DNA of 39,565 nucleotides from G020354785 sp964534745. Its GTDB lineage: Bacteria > Bacteroidota > Bacteroidia > Bacteroidales > UBA10428. The notes below the pieces were generated by a model. It did not search any database and was not told where the DNA came from. It saw nothing but the letters and a program-made list of their open reading frames with translations. The DNA is taken from contig CAZHQW010000030.1 of NCBI GenBank assembly GCA_964534745.1, forward strand, positions 1 to 39,565, read 5' to 3'. A program made the translations under genes and the position numbers. Below are positions 1-8,112 of this stretch, piece by piece; the stretch's first letter is position 1; every line of letters starts with the position of its first letter.

Positions 1-119
1 TTGAAGATCTGAAATTTATTAATGGTGACCTTGATTATGTGGCAGAGCCGGGAGACTTTAAGGTAATGGTCGGTCCGGATTCTGAAAAGCTTAAAGAAGC
101 AGTTTTTACACTTAAATAA
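1..119 (+). CDS. GH3 beta-glucosidase, C-terminal end only
   Basis: This is an open frame (frame 3) from the window edge to a TAA at 117-119, giving 38 residues. The segment contains DLDYVAEPGDFKVMVGPDSE and ends FTLK. That is the usual end of the fibronectin-III-like domain closing Bacteroidota GH3 beta-glucosidases, where '(Y)VAEPGxFxVMVGxSS' precedes the last strand. The catalytic domains lie outside the window. The gene ends only 6 bases before the GH144-type glucanase start, so the two are probably one transcript. A GH3 beta-glucosidase next to an endo-beta-1,2-glucanase would hydrolyse the released sophoro-oligosaccharides. Family assignment rests on the C-terminal motif alone, and substrate is inferred from the neighbour. 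Confidence 0.75.
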   Translation, partial: EDLKFINGDLDYVAEPGDFKVMVGPDSEKLKEAVFTLK

Positions 120-125
120 TTAATT

Positions 126-2543
126 ATGAAGTCCTTTTTTATACTTAATGTTCTTTTTGTTGGGTTCATGGTGCTTGCGGCGGCAGGCATAACTCATGCA
201 CAGACATATTTATATTTCCAGGATAGTCCCGATGCGGACTACTACGATTACAGCTGGATGGAGCTTACTGCGCCGAGCGAGCTGGAGAGGAAGGTAGAAC
301 CGGACCTGCGCAAGTTTCCCGTTGAATCGGTGATTCCTGCGCAGCAGGGAACAAACTCACTAAGGCTGAAGTGGCGCTCCGTTTCAGGGGGAAACTGGTA
401 TGCCATCGCTGCAGGAGACCAATGGAAAGAAAAGGATATAAGTGATACAGACACGCTGGTTTTCTGGCTTTACAGTGTTGAGGGGATTGCCTCAGAAGAT
501 CTGCCCTCGGTATTCATGGAGGATATTACGAACAGGAAAAGCATTTTCCTTTCTGTATCGGACTGGTCAGTTGATCTTTCTGCCGGTGAATGGACAAGGA
601 TAGCAATACCCATGTCAAATTTCCTGGAGTCCGGTGACGGGGTGAACTACACCATAATAAAAACCATAGGATTTGCCCAGAATGCCAGTGATGGTGTTCA
701 GCATACGCTGCTTATCGATAATATGAGGGTTAACAAGGGAGACGGTACATGGCCTCCCCTGGAGCCGCCGCAGGAGGTTAGCGCAACGGCTTATGAGTGC
801 CATATCGAGGTGTCGTGGGAACATAATGATGAATCATACAGGTACGGTTACGAGATAGAACGTTCCCTGAACGGGGGATCGGACTATTCGACGCTGGGAC
901 AGGTGGATAAGGATACACGTGCTTACGTGGACTGGGTAAAGGAACTTGGGCCCACGGTGGCAGCAACCTACAGGGTGATAGCTATTGGAGAGTCGGATTC
1001 GCTTTCAGAACCGTCAGCGGCAGTGAGTGACACTACCCACGTGATGACGGACGAGGAGCTGCTTGATATGGTGCAGAGGTATACCTTCCGCTATTTCTGG
1101 GATTTTGCACACGAAGCATCAGGCATGACCCGTGAAAGGAACACATCCGGAAACACCGTTACATCGGGGGGCTCGGGATTCGGACTGATGGCCATCCCGG
1201 TAGGTATTGAAAGAGGATATATAAGCCGCCAGGAAGGGGTGGAAAGGGTACTTCAGATCCTGGATTTCCTGTCGTATGCGGACAGGTTTCATGGAGCATG
1301 GTCGCACTGGATCAACGGGAATACGGGTGATGTTATTCCTTTCAGCACCTATGACAACGGAGGGGATATTGTTGAGACTTCTTATGTTGCACAGGGACTG
1401 CTGACAATAAGGCAATACTTTGACGGCGCAGATGAAGATGAACAGCAGATAGTGCAGGTGGCCACAGATTTGTGGGAAGGGATTGAATGGGACTGGTACA
1501 GGAGGGACGGTTCCCCGTCCATTTACTGGCACTGGTCACCCGGCTACGAGTGGACTATGAACATGAAGGTAACGGGATGGAACGAGGCCGCTATTGTTTA
1601 TCTTCTTGCCATTGCATCACCAACATACGGTGTTCCGGCAAGCTTATGGAACACAGGATGGGAGTCAGGTTCAAACTACATTAACGGAAAGAGCTTTTAC
1701 GGACATAAGCTTTACGTTGGCTGGGATTACGGGGGACCGCTCTTTTTTGCGCATTACTCTTTCCTGGGATTTGATCCGAGGGATAAAAAAGATGATAATG
1801 TGTACTTCTTTGTGCAGAATATGAATCATTCGCTTATAAACCAGGCCTATTGTGCTGACAATCCAAAGGGCTTTGAAGGGTACAGCGCCGATTGCTGGGG
1901 GCTCACCGCCAGTGACGACCCGGATGGCTACAGGGCCCATGAACCCTATTCATCCAATGATAACGGCACCATTACACCTACAGCCGCACTGTCCTCATTT
2001 CCCTATACCCCTGAGGAATCGATGCTGGCGCTGAAGCATTTTTACAGGAATCTCGGGGACAGGATATGGGGATGGATGGGCTTTACCGATGCTTTCAACC
2101 AGCAACGCAACTGGTACGCTAGTTCTTACCTGGCTATTGACCAGGGACCCATAATCCTGATGATAGAGAATTACAGGAGCCAGCTGCTATGGGACCTTTT
2201 TATGTCGAACCCCGAAATTCAGCCGATGATGGATTCAATAGGTATTACCTATTATCCTTATTCAGTTAAGGAAATTTACGCGGATAATGATCTTTCGGTT
2301 TACCCGAATCCTTCTGCTTCAGGCTTTGTTATCAAGATCAAAGCTGACGTGCCATCGCAGGTTCAGATAGATATTTATAACATGGCCGGAATGAAGGTAG
2401 AATGTATAATCGGGCGTGAAAAGGTCAATCCCGGATGGCATATTTTCAGGATAGATGCAGAGAATTTGGAGCCTGGCCTTTACCTGGCCAGGCTGATATT
2501 AAATAATAAGGAAATTAAAACTGTTAAGTTGATCAGGAAATGA
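126..2543 (+). CDS. Secreted GH144-type glucanase (glycoamylase-like domain) with T9SS sorting tail
   Basis: Predicted extracellular endo-glucanase of 805 residues. Residues 1-25 are a signal peptide ending THA before Q26. Residues about 27-205 form a beta-sandwich resembling a carbohydrate-binding module (ends LLIDNMRV). Residues about 215-305 look like a fibronectin III domain. Residues about 310-715 are the alpha/alpha-barrel 'glycoamylase' domain (PF10091 type) with RYFWDFAHEASGMTRER, GGSGFGLMAIPVGIERG and WSHWINGNTG. Residues about 722-805 are a type A T9SS domain (LSVYPNPSASGF...GLYLARL). Characterised PF10091 proteins of Bacteroidota such as the Chitinophaga enzyme are GH144 endo-beta-1,2-glucanases, hence the call. 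Older annotation would say glucoamylase. The GH3 gene just upstream supports a beta-glucan role. The start at 126 gives the signal peptide directly. Exact linkage specificity is inferred. Confidence 0.82.
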   Translation: MKSFFILNVLFVGFMVLAAAGITHAQTYLYFQDSPDADYYDYSWMELTAPSELERKVEPDLRKFPVESVIPAQQGTNSLRLKWRSVSGGNWYAIAAGDQWKEKDISDTDTLVFWLYSVEGIASEDLPSVFMEDITNRKSIFLSVSDWSVDLSAGEWTRIAIPMSNFLESGDGVNYTIIKTIGFAQNASDGVQHTLLIDNMRVNKGDGTWPPLEPPQEVSATAYECHIEVSWEHNDESYRYGYEIERSLNGGSDYSTLGQVDKDTRAYVDWVKELGPTVAATYRVIAIGESDSLSEPSAAVSDTTHVMTDEELLDMVQRYTFRYFWDFAHEASGMTRERNTSGNTVTSGGSGFGLMAIPVGIERGYISRQEGVERVLQILDFLSYADRFHGAWSHWINGNTGDVIPFSTYDNGGDIVETSYVAQGLLTIRQYFDGADEDEQQIVQVATDLWEGIEWDWYRRDGSPSIYWHWSPGYEWTMNMKVTGWNEAAIVYLLAIASPTYGVPASLWNTGWESGSNYINGKSFYGHKLYVGWDYGGPLFFAHYSFLGFDPRDKKDDNVYFFVQNMNHSLINQAYCADNPKGFEGYSADCWGLTASDDPDGYRAHEPYSSNDNGTITPTAALSSFPYTPEESMLALKHFYRNLGDRIWGWMGFTDAFNQQRNWYASSYLAIDQGPIILMIENYRSQLLWDLFMSNPEIQPMMDSIGITYYPYSVKEIYADNDLSVYPNPSASGFVIKIKADVPSQVQIDIYNMAGMKVECIIGREKVNPGWHIFRIDAENLEPGLYLARLILNNKEIKTVKLIRK

Positions 2544-2637
2544 CCAAAAATTAAAAAATAGGAAAGGAGGCACTAACTAATTAGCTGATTATTTATTATA
2601 TCTATAAATATCCAATTATTAACTTAAATCATTAACT

Positions 2638-3432
2638 ATGAAAACAACAATTACTCTTTTATTACTTGCGATTTTCGCAATGGGGGTAAGCGCCCAGTGG
2701 GAGCTGCCTGTTACCTTTGAAAATCCTGAAGAGGATACTGCCTGGACGCAGTTTGCCAATGCAGGAGATGATCCGGCAAACTTCGTTCTTGCAGATAATC
2801 CGGATAATGCAGGTATCAACACCTCAGATTTCTGCATTGAGTTTACCGTCCTTGAAACTGCCGATCCATGGGTAGGGGCATGGTCAGATGCATATGACTC
2901 CGTAGAAATTACAGAGGAAAACCACATGATGCAGATGATGCTTTATAAAGATGTTTTGTCTCCCTGTGCTTTGAAACTGGAGCAGGGCAGAGGTGGCGAA
3001 TCTTTTGAGGTGCACGACACCAGTACCGTAACAGGCGAATGGGAGCTGATTGTATTTGACATGTCGGCAGGTATTGGCAATGCCTTTGGCCGTATAACCT
3101 GGTTTCCGGATTTTGCTGATCCCAGGGATGGAGTAGGCTCACTGTGTTACATTGACAACATCGGCTTTTATTCAGAGGGGACCTCGGTAAAAGAGGTAAA
3201 CAACGCCATACTTAGTGTTTATCCGGTTCCGGCCAACGATGTGCTTACAATCAAGTATCCTGCAATGAGAAGGATTACAATTTCAAATATCGTCGGACAA
3301 ACTGTCAAATCGATAGAGTTTCAGTCAGCTTCTCATAAGATTGTTGATGTTTCTTCACTTAAATCAGGGGTCTATTTCATAACCCTCGATGCTGCTGGCG
3401 GTACTGTAAGTACCAGGTTTATCAAACAATAG
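2638..3432 (+). CDS. Secreted carbohydrate-binding-like protein with T9SS sorting domain
   Basis: 264 residues. Residues 1-19 are a signal peptide (ends GVSAQ). Residues about 20-180 form one beta-sandwich domain with VTFENPEEDTAW, WVGAWSD, ALKLEQGRGGE, GEWELIVFDMS and a closing LCYIDNIGFY. This arrangement is seen in non-catalytic glycan-binding modules attached to GH16 and similar glucanases. Residues about 190-264 are a type A T9SS domain (LSVYPVPANDVLTI...GVYFITL). No catalytic domain is present, so it is probably a cell-surface or released binding protein. It lies 94 bases downstream of the GH144-type gene on the same strand, and an intrinsic terminator follows. It may therefore deliver or retain the same glucan, but its ligand is unknown. 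The spacer before it is AT-rich and could carry its own promoter. Confidence 0.75.
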   Translation: MKTTITLLLLAIFAMGVSAQWELPVTFENPEEDTAWTQFANAGDDPANFVLADNPDNAGINTSDFCIEFTVLETADPWVGAWSDAYDSVEITEENHMMQMMLYKDVLSPCALKLEQGRGGESFEVHDTSTVTGEWELIVFDMSAGIGNAFGRITWFPDFADPRDGVGSLCYIDNIGFYSEGTSVKEVNNAILSVYPVPANDVLTIKYPAMRRITISNIVGQTVKSIEFQSASHKIVDVSSLKSGVYFITLDAAGGTVSTRFIKQ

Positions 3433-3460
3433 CGATTCTCATAGAAGATGATGCTGACTT

Positions 3461-3492
3461 AAATCCCGGTCCGGTTAGACCGGGATTTTTTT
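3461..3492 (+). terminator. Rho-independent terminator after the glucanase block
   Basis: A perfect 11-bp stem (AAATCCCGGTC at 3461-3471 paired with GACCGGGATTT at 3478-3488) has a 6-base loop and runs into a T tract ending at 3492. It starts 28 bases after the stop of the binding-like protein and separates the glucan genes from glnS. Confidence 0.92.
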
Positions 3493-3529
3493 ACCTCTTT
3501 AATTCTGTATGATATGCAGGAAAAATCGT

Positions 3530-3537
3530 TACTTTTA
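3530..3537 (+). promoter_or_regulatory. Possible -7 element of the glnS promoter
   Basis: TACTTTTA differs from the Bacteroidota -7 consensus TAnnTTTG at the last base only and lies 48 bases before the glnS start. No convincing TTTG -33 element was found at the usual spacing, so this is a weak candidate. Confidence 0.3.
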
Positions 3538-3585
3538 CTTTTTTTTTATACTTAAGCAAATCACAGCTTTTTAACCTCAGTAACT

Positions 3586-5295
3586 ATGGCGAAAGAAGAT
3601 AACGGCAGGTCTCTGAATTTCATTGAGGAGATTATAGAGGAAGATCTGCGAAAAGGCAAACATAATGGCAAGGTCCATACAAGGTTTCCTCCCGAGCCCA
3701 ACGGGTATTTACATATAGGGCATGCAAAGGCCATATGCCTGAATTTCGGACTGGCAGAAAAATATGGTGGCATGTGCAACCTTCGCTTTGACGATACCAA
3801 TCCGGTTACCGAGGAGGCCGAATATGTAGAGTCTATTAAGGAAGATATAAGGTGGCTTGGTTTCGACTGGGAGGACAGGGAGTATTATGCTTCCGATTAT
3901 TTCGGGCAGCTTTATGAGTGGGCTGTCAAGCTTATCAGAAAAGGACTGGCTTATGTCGATGAGAGCAGTGCTGAGATGGTGGCAGCTACAAGGGGTACTC
4001 CCACGAGGCCGGGTGAAGAAAGTCATTACCGTAAGCGCTCTGTTGAAGATAACCTTGATTTATTTGAAAGGATGAAGAAAGGTGAGTTTCCTGACGGATC
4101 AAAGGTGCTGAGGGCAAAGATAGATATGGCTTCTCCCAATATGCATATGAGGGATCCCGTGCTTTACAGGATTAAACATGCTTCCCACCATCGCACAGGT
4201 GACAGCTGGTGCATATACCCGATGTATGACTGGGCACACGGACAGTCAGATTACATAGAGGGGATAACGCATTCATTATGCACTCTCGAGTTCGAGGTGC
4301 ACAGACCTCTCTATGACTGGTGCCTGGATAATATACTGGATGACCCCTCGGCATACAGGCCCAGGCAATATGAATTTGCAAGGCTTAACCTGAACTATAC
4401 TGTTATGAGCAAGCGTATGCTGCTGAGCCTGGTCAGGAACGGACATGTAAATGGATGGGATGATCCCCGGATGCCGACGATATCCGGATTAAGGAGGAGG
4501 GGCTATACCCCTGAATCGATCAAGGATTTCGCCGAGCGTGTCGGTGTTGCAAAAAGAGAAAATATTATTGATATCGGACTTCTGGAGTACTGTTTGCGGG
4601 AGGACCTCAATAAAAGGGTCCAGAGAGCTATGGGTGTTATAAATCCTTTAAAGGTTGTTATAGAGAATTATCCGGAAGGTGTGAATGAGGAGCTGGAAGC
4701 TGTCAATAATCCTGAAGACGAAAGCATGGGGCTGAGGAAGATTCCTTTTTCACGGGTTATTTACATTGAAAAGGATGATTTTATGGTAGATCCGCCAAAG
4801 AAATTTTTCCGCCTGTCACCGGGAGGTGAAGTGAGGCTTAGGTATGCTTATTTTATAAGATGCAGGGAATATATAAAAAATGAGAGGGGGGAAGTAATTG
4901 AACTGGTATGTACATATGATCCTGCCTCAAAGGGCGGCCATTCTCCGGACGGCAGAAAAGTAAAAGGGACAATACACTGGGTCTCTGCTGAGCACGCCGT
5001 CACGGCAGAGATGAGATTGTATGACCGCCTGTTCAGGCTTGAGGATCCCTATGATTTTGGTTCAGGCAAGGATATTACATCAAACCTTAATGCCGACTCT
5101 TTAAAAACCGTGACCGGCTATGTTGAGCCATTTGTCATGAATTCAAAGCCGGGAGACAGGTTTCAGTTTGAGCGGCTGGGTTACTTTTGTGTTGACCCCG
5201 ACTCCGCTGCAGGGAAGCTGGTAATAAACCGGACAGTCACATTGAAAGATTCATGGGCCAAGATTTCCGGTAAGGGTAATACGGACAAAAAGTGA
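3586..5295 (+). CDS. glnS: Glutaminyl-tRNA synthetase
   Basis: Cytoplasmic class I aminoacyl-tRNA synthetase that charges tRNA-Gln with glutamine using ATP; 569 residues, normal for bacterial GlnRS. PPEPNGYLHIGHAK carries the HIGH signature at residues 43-46. RFDDTNP follows, as in all GlnRS/GluRS. VMSKRML near residue 274 is the KMSKS-type loop in its GlnRS form. The C-terminal half (about 340-560) has the anticodon-binding beta-barrel region with GTIHWVSAEHA. The GlnRS-specific DWAHGQSDYIEGITHSLCTLEF separates it from GluRS. It follows a terminator and has its own leader. Its stop codon overlaps the next gene start (TGATG), so the histidine phosphatase is translationally coupled. Nothing is missing or unusual. 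Confidence 0.97.
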   Translation: MAKEDNGRSLNFIEEIIEEDLRKGKHNGKVHTRFPPEPNGYLHIGHAKAICLNFGLAEKYGGMCNLRFDDTNPVTEEAEYVESIKEDIRWLGFDWEDREYYASDYFGQLYEWAVKLIRKGLAYVDESSAEMVAATRGTPTRPGEESHYRKRSVEDNLDLFERMKKGEFPDGSKVLRAKIDMASPNMHMRDPVLYRIKHASHHRTGDSWCIYPMYDWAHGQSDYIEGITHSLCTLEFEVHRPLYDWCLDNILDDPSAYRPRQYEFARLNLNYTVMSKRMLLSLVRNGHVNGWDDPRMPTISGLRRRGYTPESIKDFAERVGVAKRENIIDIGLLEYCLREDLNKRVQRAMGVINPLKVVIENYPEGVNEELEAVNNPEDESMGLRKIPFSRVIYIEKDDFMVDPPKKFFRLSPGGEVRLRYAYFIRCREYIKNERGEVIELVCTYDPASKGGHSPDGRKVKGTIHWVSAEHAVTAEMRLYDRLFRLEDPYDFGSGKDITSNLNADSLKTVTGYVEPFVMNSKPGDRFQFERLGYFCVDPDSAAGKLVINRTVTLKDSWAKISGKGNTDKK

Positions 5296-5933
5296 TGAAA
5301 GGTAAGATAACCAGGCTCATAATTGTCAGGCATGGTGAAACCGAATGGAACCTGGAGAGCAGGTTTCAGGGACATCTTGACAGCAGGCTTTCGAAGCTGG
5401 GTATAAGACAGGCAAAGGCCATAGCAAAGGCATTATCCGGTAGCACTTATGATGTCATTTACAGCAGTGACCTTGAGAGGGCCCGGCACACTGCCGAAAT
5501 TATTGCCGCCGGGCTTAATATGGAAGTCCGCACCGAAGCGGAGCTACGCGAGATAAACATGGGATTGATGCAGGGGTTAAAGAGGGATGAATTCATACTG
5601 AAGTATCCCGAGGTCATTAAAAATTTTCATTCCGATCCGCTGTATATAATACCGGGCGGAGAAAGCAAGCAGCAGTTCTCTGACAGGATAATGAAGGCTC
5701 TCTTAAATATTACAGGGAAGCACCTGTATCAGACAATTCTGCTTGTAGCACACGGGGGTGTACTGGACATTGCAATAAGACATACCCTAAATATACCTGT
5801 TGGCAATAAAAGGAATTTCTCAATATATAATGCCAGTATAAACAGGTTTATTATTGATGACGGTGAATGGAAACTTGAAACATGGGGTGACATTAGTCAT
5901 CTTTCGGGTATAGCGGTAATAGATGATTATTAG
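5295..5933 (+). CDS. Histidine phosphatase family protein (phosphoglycerate mutase-like)
   Basis: 212 residues counted from the ATG at 5295. A GTG one codon upstream at 5292 would add one residue, but the ATG in the TGATG overlap with the glnS stop is the better start. The branch-1 signature IIVRHGETEWN puts the phospho-accepting histidine at residue 13. The second catalytic histidine is in VAHGGVLD (residue 153), and TEAELREINMG carries the acidic residue of the pocket. Members range from phosphoglycerate mutase to CobC (alpha-ribazole phosphatase) and nonspecific sugar phosphatases, and the sequence does not decide between them. The LREINMGLMQG stretch is typical of the PhoE/CobC-like phosphatases rather than GpmA. 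No cobalamin genes are nearby. Its 3' end overlaps recA on the opposite strand by 4 bases. Confidence 0.87.
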   Translation: MKGKITRLIIVRHGETEWNLESRFQGHLDSRLSKLGIRQAKAIAKALSGSTYDVIYSSDLERARHTAEIIAAGLNMEVRTEAELREINMGLMQGLKRDEFILKYPEVIKNFHSDPLYIIPGGESKQQFSDRIMKALLNITGKHLYQTILLVAHGGVLDIAIRHTLNIPVGNKRNFSIYNASINRFIIDDGEWKLETWGDISHLSGIAVIDDY

Positions 5934-6949
5934 CTGGGTTTAAAAAGTTTGTCCGTTATCTTTTTTTTCAGCTCTTCGGTAAGCTCGGGATTATCTGCAA
6001 GGAGGGCCTTAACTGCATCCCGTCCCTGTCCCAGCTTTGTATCTCCATAGCTGAACCAGGAGCCGCTTTTTGTAATAATCTCCGTGTCAACTCCCAGGTC
6101 TATTATCTCACCAAGCCTTGATATGCCTTCCCCGTAAAGAATATCAAACTCGGCTTTACGGAAGGGGGGAGCAAGTTTATTCTTCACTATCTTAACCCTA
6201 ACGCGGTTACCCATCACTTCTTCACCCTCTTTGATCTGGGTCATCCTTCTTATGTCCACTCTCACCGATGAATAGAATTTTAAGGCGTTCCCGCCTGTTG
6301 TGGTTTCGGGGTTTCCGAAGAGAACTCCTATTTTTTCCCTGAGCTGGTTAATAAAGACACAGCAGGTATTTGTCTTATTGATATTTGCCGTAAGTTTTCG
6401 CAGAGCCTGTGACATCAGCCTCGCCTGCAGTCCCATTTTGGAGTCACCCATTTCCCCTTCTATCTCTGCACGGGGAGTCAGCGCTGCCACCGAGTCGATA
6501 ACAATAATATCTATGGCTCCCGAACGTATAAGATGATCGGTTATTTCCAGGGCCTGCTCACCGTCATCGGGCTGTGATATAAGGAGATTTTCAACGTCAA
6601 CACCCAGTTTCTGGGCATAAGGGCGGTCGAAAGCATGCTCGGCATCTATAAAAGCCGCGATGCCTCCCGCTTTTTGAGCTTCAGCAATGGCATGTATGGC
6701 CAGCGTTGTTTTACCTGACGCTTCGGGTCCGAATATCTCAATGACCCTTCCCCTGGGGTAGCCTCCTATTCCCAGGGCCAGGTCGAGGGAAATGGATCCT
6801 GACGATATTGACGCTACATTTTCAACAACACGGTCTCCCATTTTCATTATTGCTCCTTTGCCAAAATCTTTTTCAATTTTTCCCAGTGTGAGTTCCAGTG
6901 CCTTGAGCTTTTGCTGCCGGATTTCGTTGCCTGTTTGTTCTTTTGCCAT
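5930..6949 (-). CDS. recA: Recombinase RecA
   Basis: ATP-dependent DNA strand-exchange protein and SOS coprotease, cytoplasmic; 339 residues, within the usual 330-355. Visible signatures are the Walker A GPEASGKT at 74-81, the Walker B region IDIIVIDSVAAL, the L1/L2 DNA-binding loop context GDSKMGLQARLMSQALRK and NPETTTGGNALKFY, and INQLREKIGV. The N-terminus KALELTLGKIEKDFGKGAIMKMGD is standard. The start at 6949 is the only reasonable one before the conserved helix. It lies 24 bases downstream of the peroxiredoxin stop on the same strand, so mnmD-bcp-recA may be read together. The spacer shows no obvious LexA box. The 3' end converges with the histidine phosphatase. Confidence 0.98.
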   Translation of the reverse strand: MAKEQTGNEIRQQKLKALELTLGKIEKDFGKGAIMKMGDRVVENVASISSGSISLDLALGIGGYPRGRVIEIFGPEASGKTTLAIHAIAEAQKAGGIAAFIDAEHAFDRPYAQKLGVDVENLLISQPDDGEQALEITDHLIRSGAIDIIVIDSVAALTPRAEIEGEMGDSKMGLQARLMSQALRKLTANINKTNTCCVFINQLREKIGVLFGNPETTTGGNALKFYSSVRVDIRRMTQIKEGEEVMGNRVRVKIVKNKLAPPFRKAEFDILYGEGISRLGEIIDLGVDTEIITKSGSWFSYGDTKLGQGRDAVKALLADNPELTEELKKKITDKLFKPS

Positions 6950-6973
6950 TATTGAAGCTTTTAAGATTAATTG

Positions 6974-7288
6974 CTAGTTTATCCCCAGTCCCTCGAAAAT
7001 CTGCCTGGCATGGTCTTTAGTATTAACTTTTGTAAATACCTTTTCTATAACTCCTTCCTCGTTAATAATATATGTTGTCCGCAATACGCCTTCAACAATT
7101 TTTCCATACATGTTCTTTTGGCCCCATGCTCCGTATTCTTTGAGTATTTTCTTTTCAGTGTCTGAAACCAGGTTGTATGGGATCTGGTATTTACCCCTGA
7201 ACTTTGTATGTGATTTCTCGGTATCGGGACTGACACCAATGACTTCGAATCCCTTTTCAGCCAGTTCGGTATAGTTATCCCTTAAGTT
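6974..7288 (-). CDS. bcp: Thioredoxin-dependent peroxiredoxin (BCP/PrxQ family), C-terminal part only
   Basis: 104 residues remain, starting at NLRDNYTELAEKGFEVIGVS and ending IFEGLGIN. This matches the BCP/PrxQ subfamily from just after the 'GCTxEACNLRD' stretch. The N-terminal part, including the peroxidatic cysteine and the nearby resolving cysteine, would lie in the adjacent N gap. The enzyme reduces hydrogen peroxide and organic hydroperoxides with thioredoxin. Conserved pieces present are GVSPDTEKSHTKF, PYNLVSDTEKKILKEYGAWG and LRTTYIINEEG. It is partial because of the assembly, not because of mutation. The frame reads by chance through the N run into mnmD, which must not be taken as a fusion. 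Confidence 0.92.
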   Translation of the reverse strand, partial: NLRDNYTELAEKGFEVIGVSPDTEKSHTKFRGKYQIPYNLVSDTEKKILKEYGAWGQKNMYGKIVEGVLRTTYIINEEGVIEKVFTKVNTKDHARQIFEGLGIN

Positions 7289-7388
7289 NNNNNNNNNNNN
7301 NNNNNNNNNNNNNNNNNNNNNNNNNNNNNNNNNNNNNNNNNNNNNNNNNNNNNNNNNNNNNNNNNNNNNNNNNNNNNNNNNNNNNNNN
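7289..7388. other. Assembly gap of 100 N
   Basis: Exactly 100 consecutive N, the conventional placeholder for a scaffold join of unknown length. It removes the C-terminus of mnmD and roughly the first 45 residues of the peroxiredoxin. From normal family lengths the true missing sequence is probably longer than 100 bases. Confidence 0.99.
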
Positions 7389-8005
7389 ATAATTTCAACC
7401 TTAAATCCGCTTGATTTAATTATCCTTTTAACTTCACCCTTGGCAGAATATGTTGTAAGTATTCCGCCTGTGGCCATATTGTTATAAATCTTCCGGAAAA
7501 TTTCTTTGTCCCACATCTCTGGCTGTTTTTCAGGGGCAAAGGCATCAAAGAATACAACATCGTATGTGAAGGGTATGGCAAATAGGGTAAGGTCGTCTTT
7601 TATTTTAGTGATAATGAAGTTATTGTGCAGATCCAGCTTTCTGTTCCATTCGCCGGCATGCATGTCATAAAAGAGCTTTCTGCCGTACTCATCCAGTTTC
7701 AGTATTTCAGGGTAATTAAGTTTATGTATGATTTGCATGTCAAGGGGATCATTTTCGATAGCGTAGTAATTTATTTTTATGTTGCGGCACACAGATTCCA
7801 GGTATGCAAGCAGTGCATTAAGTCCCGTACCGAACCCGATTTCAAATACGGCAATGTTTTTCCCCGGGCAGCGATTTAATCCTTCACTGATAAACACATG
7901 TTTTGACTCCTGCAGGGCGCCGTATACTGAATGGTAATGTTCATCCATCACCGGCACAAACAGCGTATTGGATCCGTCCTTTGTTATGACCAGCTTCCGT
8001 TTCAT
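7389..8005 (-). CDS. mnmD: MnmD-like tRNA 5-methylaminomethyl-2-thiouridine methyltransferase, 3' end missing
   Basis: 205 residues visible; the last 20-30 would be in the N gap. A Rossmann-type SAM-binding motif is at VFEIGFGTGLNALLAYLES, with the acidic strand end YYAIENDPL. The family motif FFDAFAPEKQPEMWD and the following GGILTTYSAKGEVKR are the hallmarks of the DUF752/MnmC N-terminal-like methyltransferases. These act in the last step of mnm5s2U34 wobble modification of tRNA. Bacteroidota carry this stand-alone methyltransferase without the fused FAD domain of E. coli MnmC, which fits here. The N-terminus KLVITKDGSNTLFVPVMDEHYHS is normal, so the start at 8005 is sound. It is divergent from the TonB receptor gene across a 107-base spacer. 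Confidence 0.9.
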
Positions 8006-8112
8006 AATCCAAAATTATACAATTCAGCACCCTTTTTCGACAGTCCGGCAACTTATTTTTTCCGGGATTCCTTTATTAACTGATATTTGTCGCTGATATT
8101 AAAAACAGGACA

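Noticed and set aside
1119..1532. Open frame of 137 codons on the minus strand
   Set aside because: It lies wholly inside the GH144-type gene, has a cysteine- and proline-rich composition with no domain, and is an antisense shadow.
2562..2573. Strong Shine-Dalgarno-like GGAAAGGAGGC
   Set aside because: It is about 65 bases upstream of the next start and no short frame of meaningful length follows it; Bacteroidota rarely use such sites.
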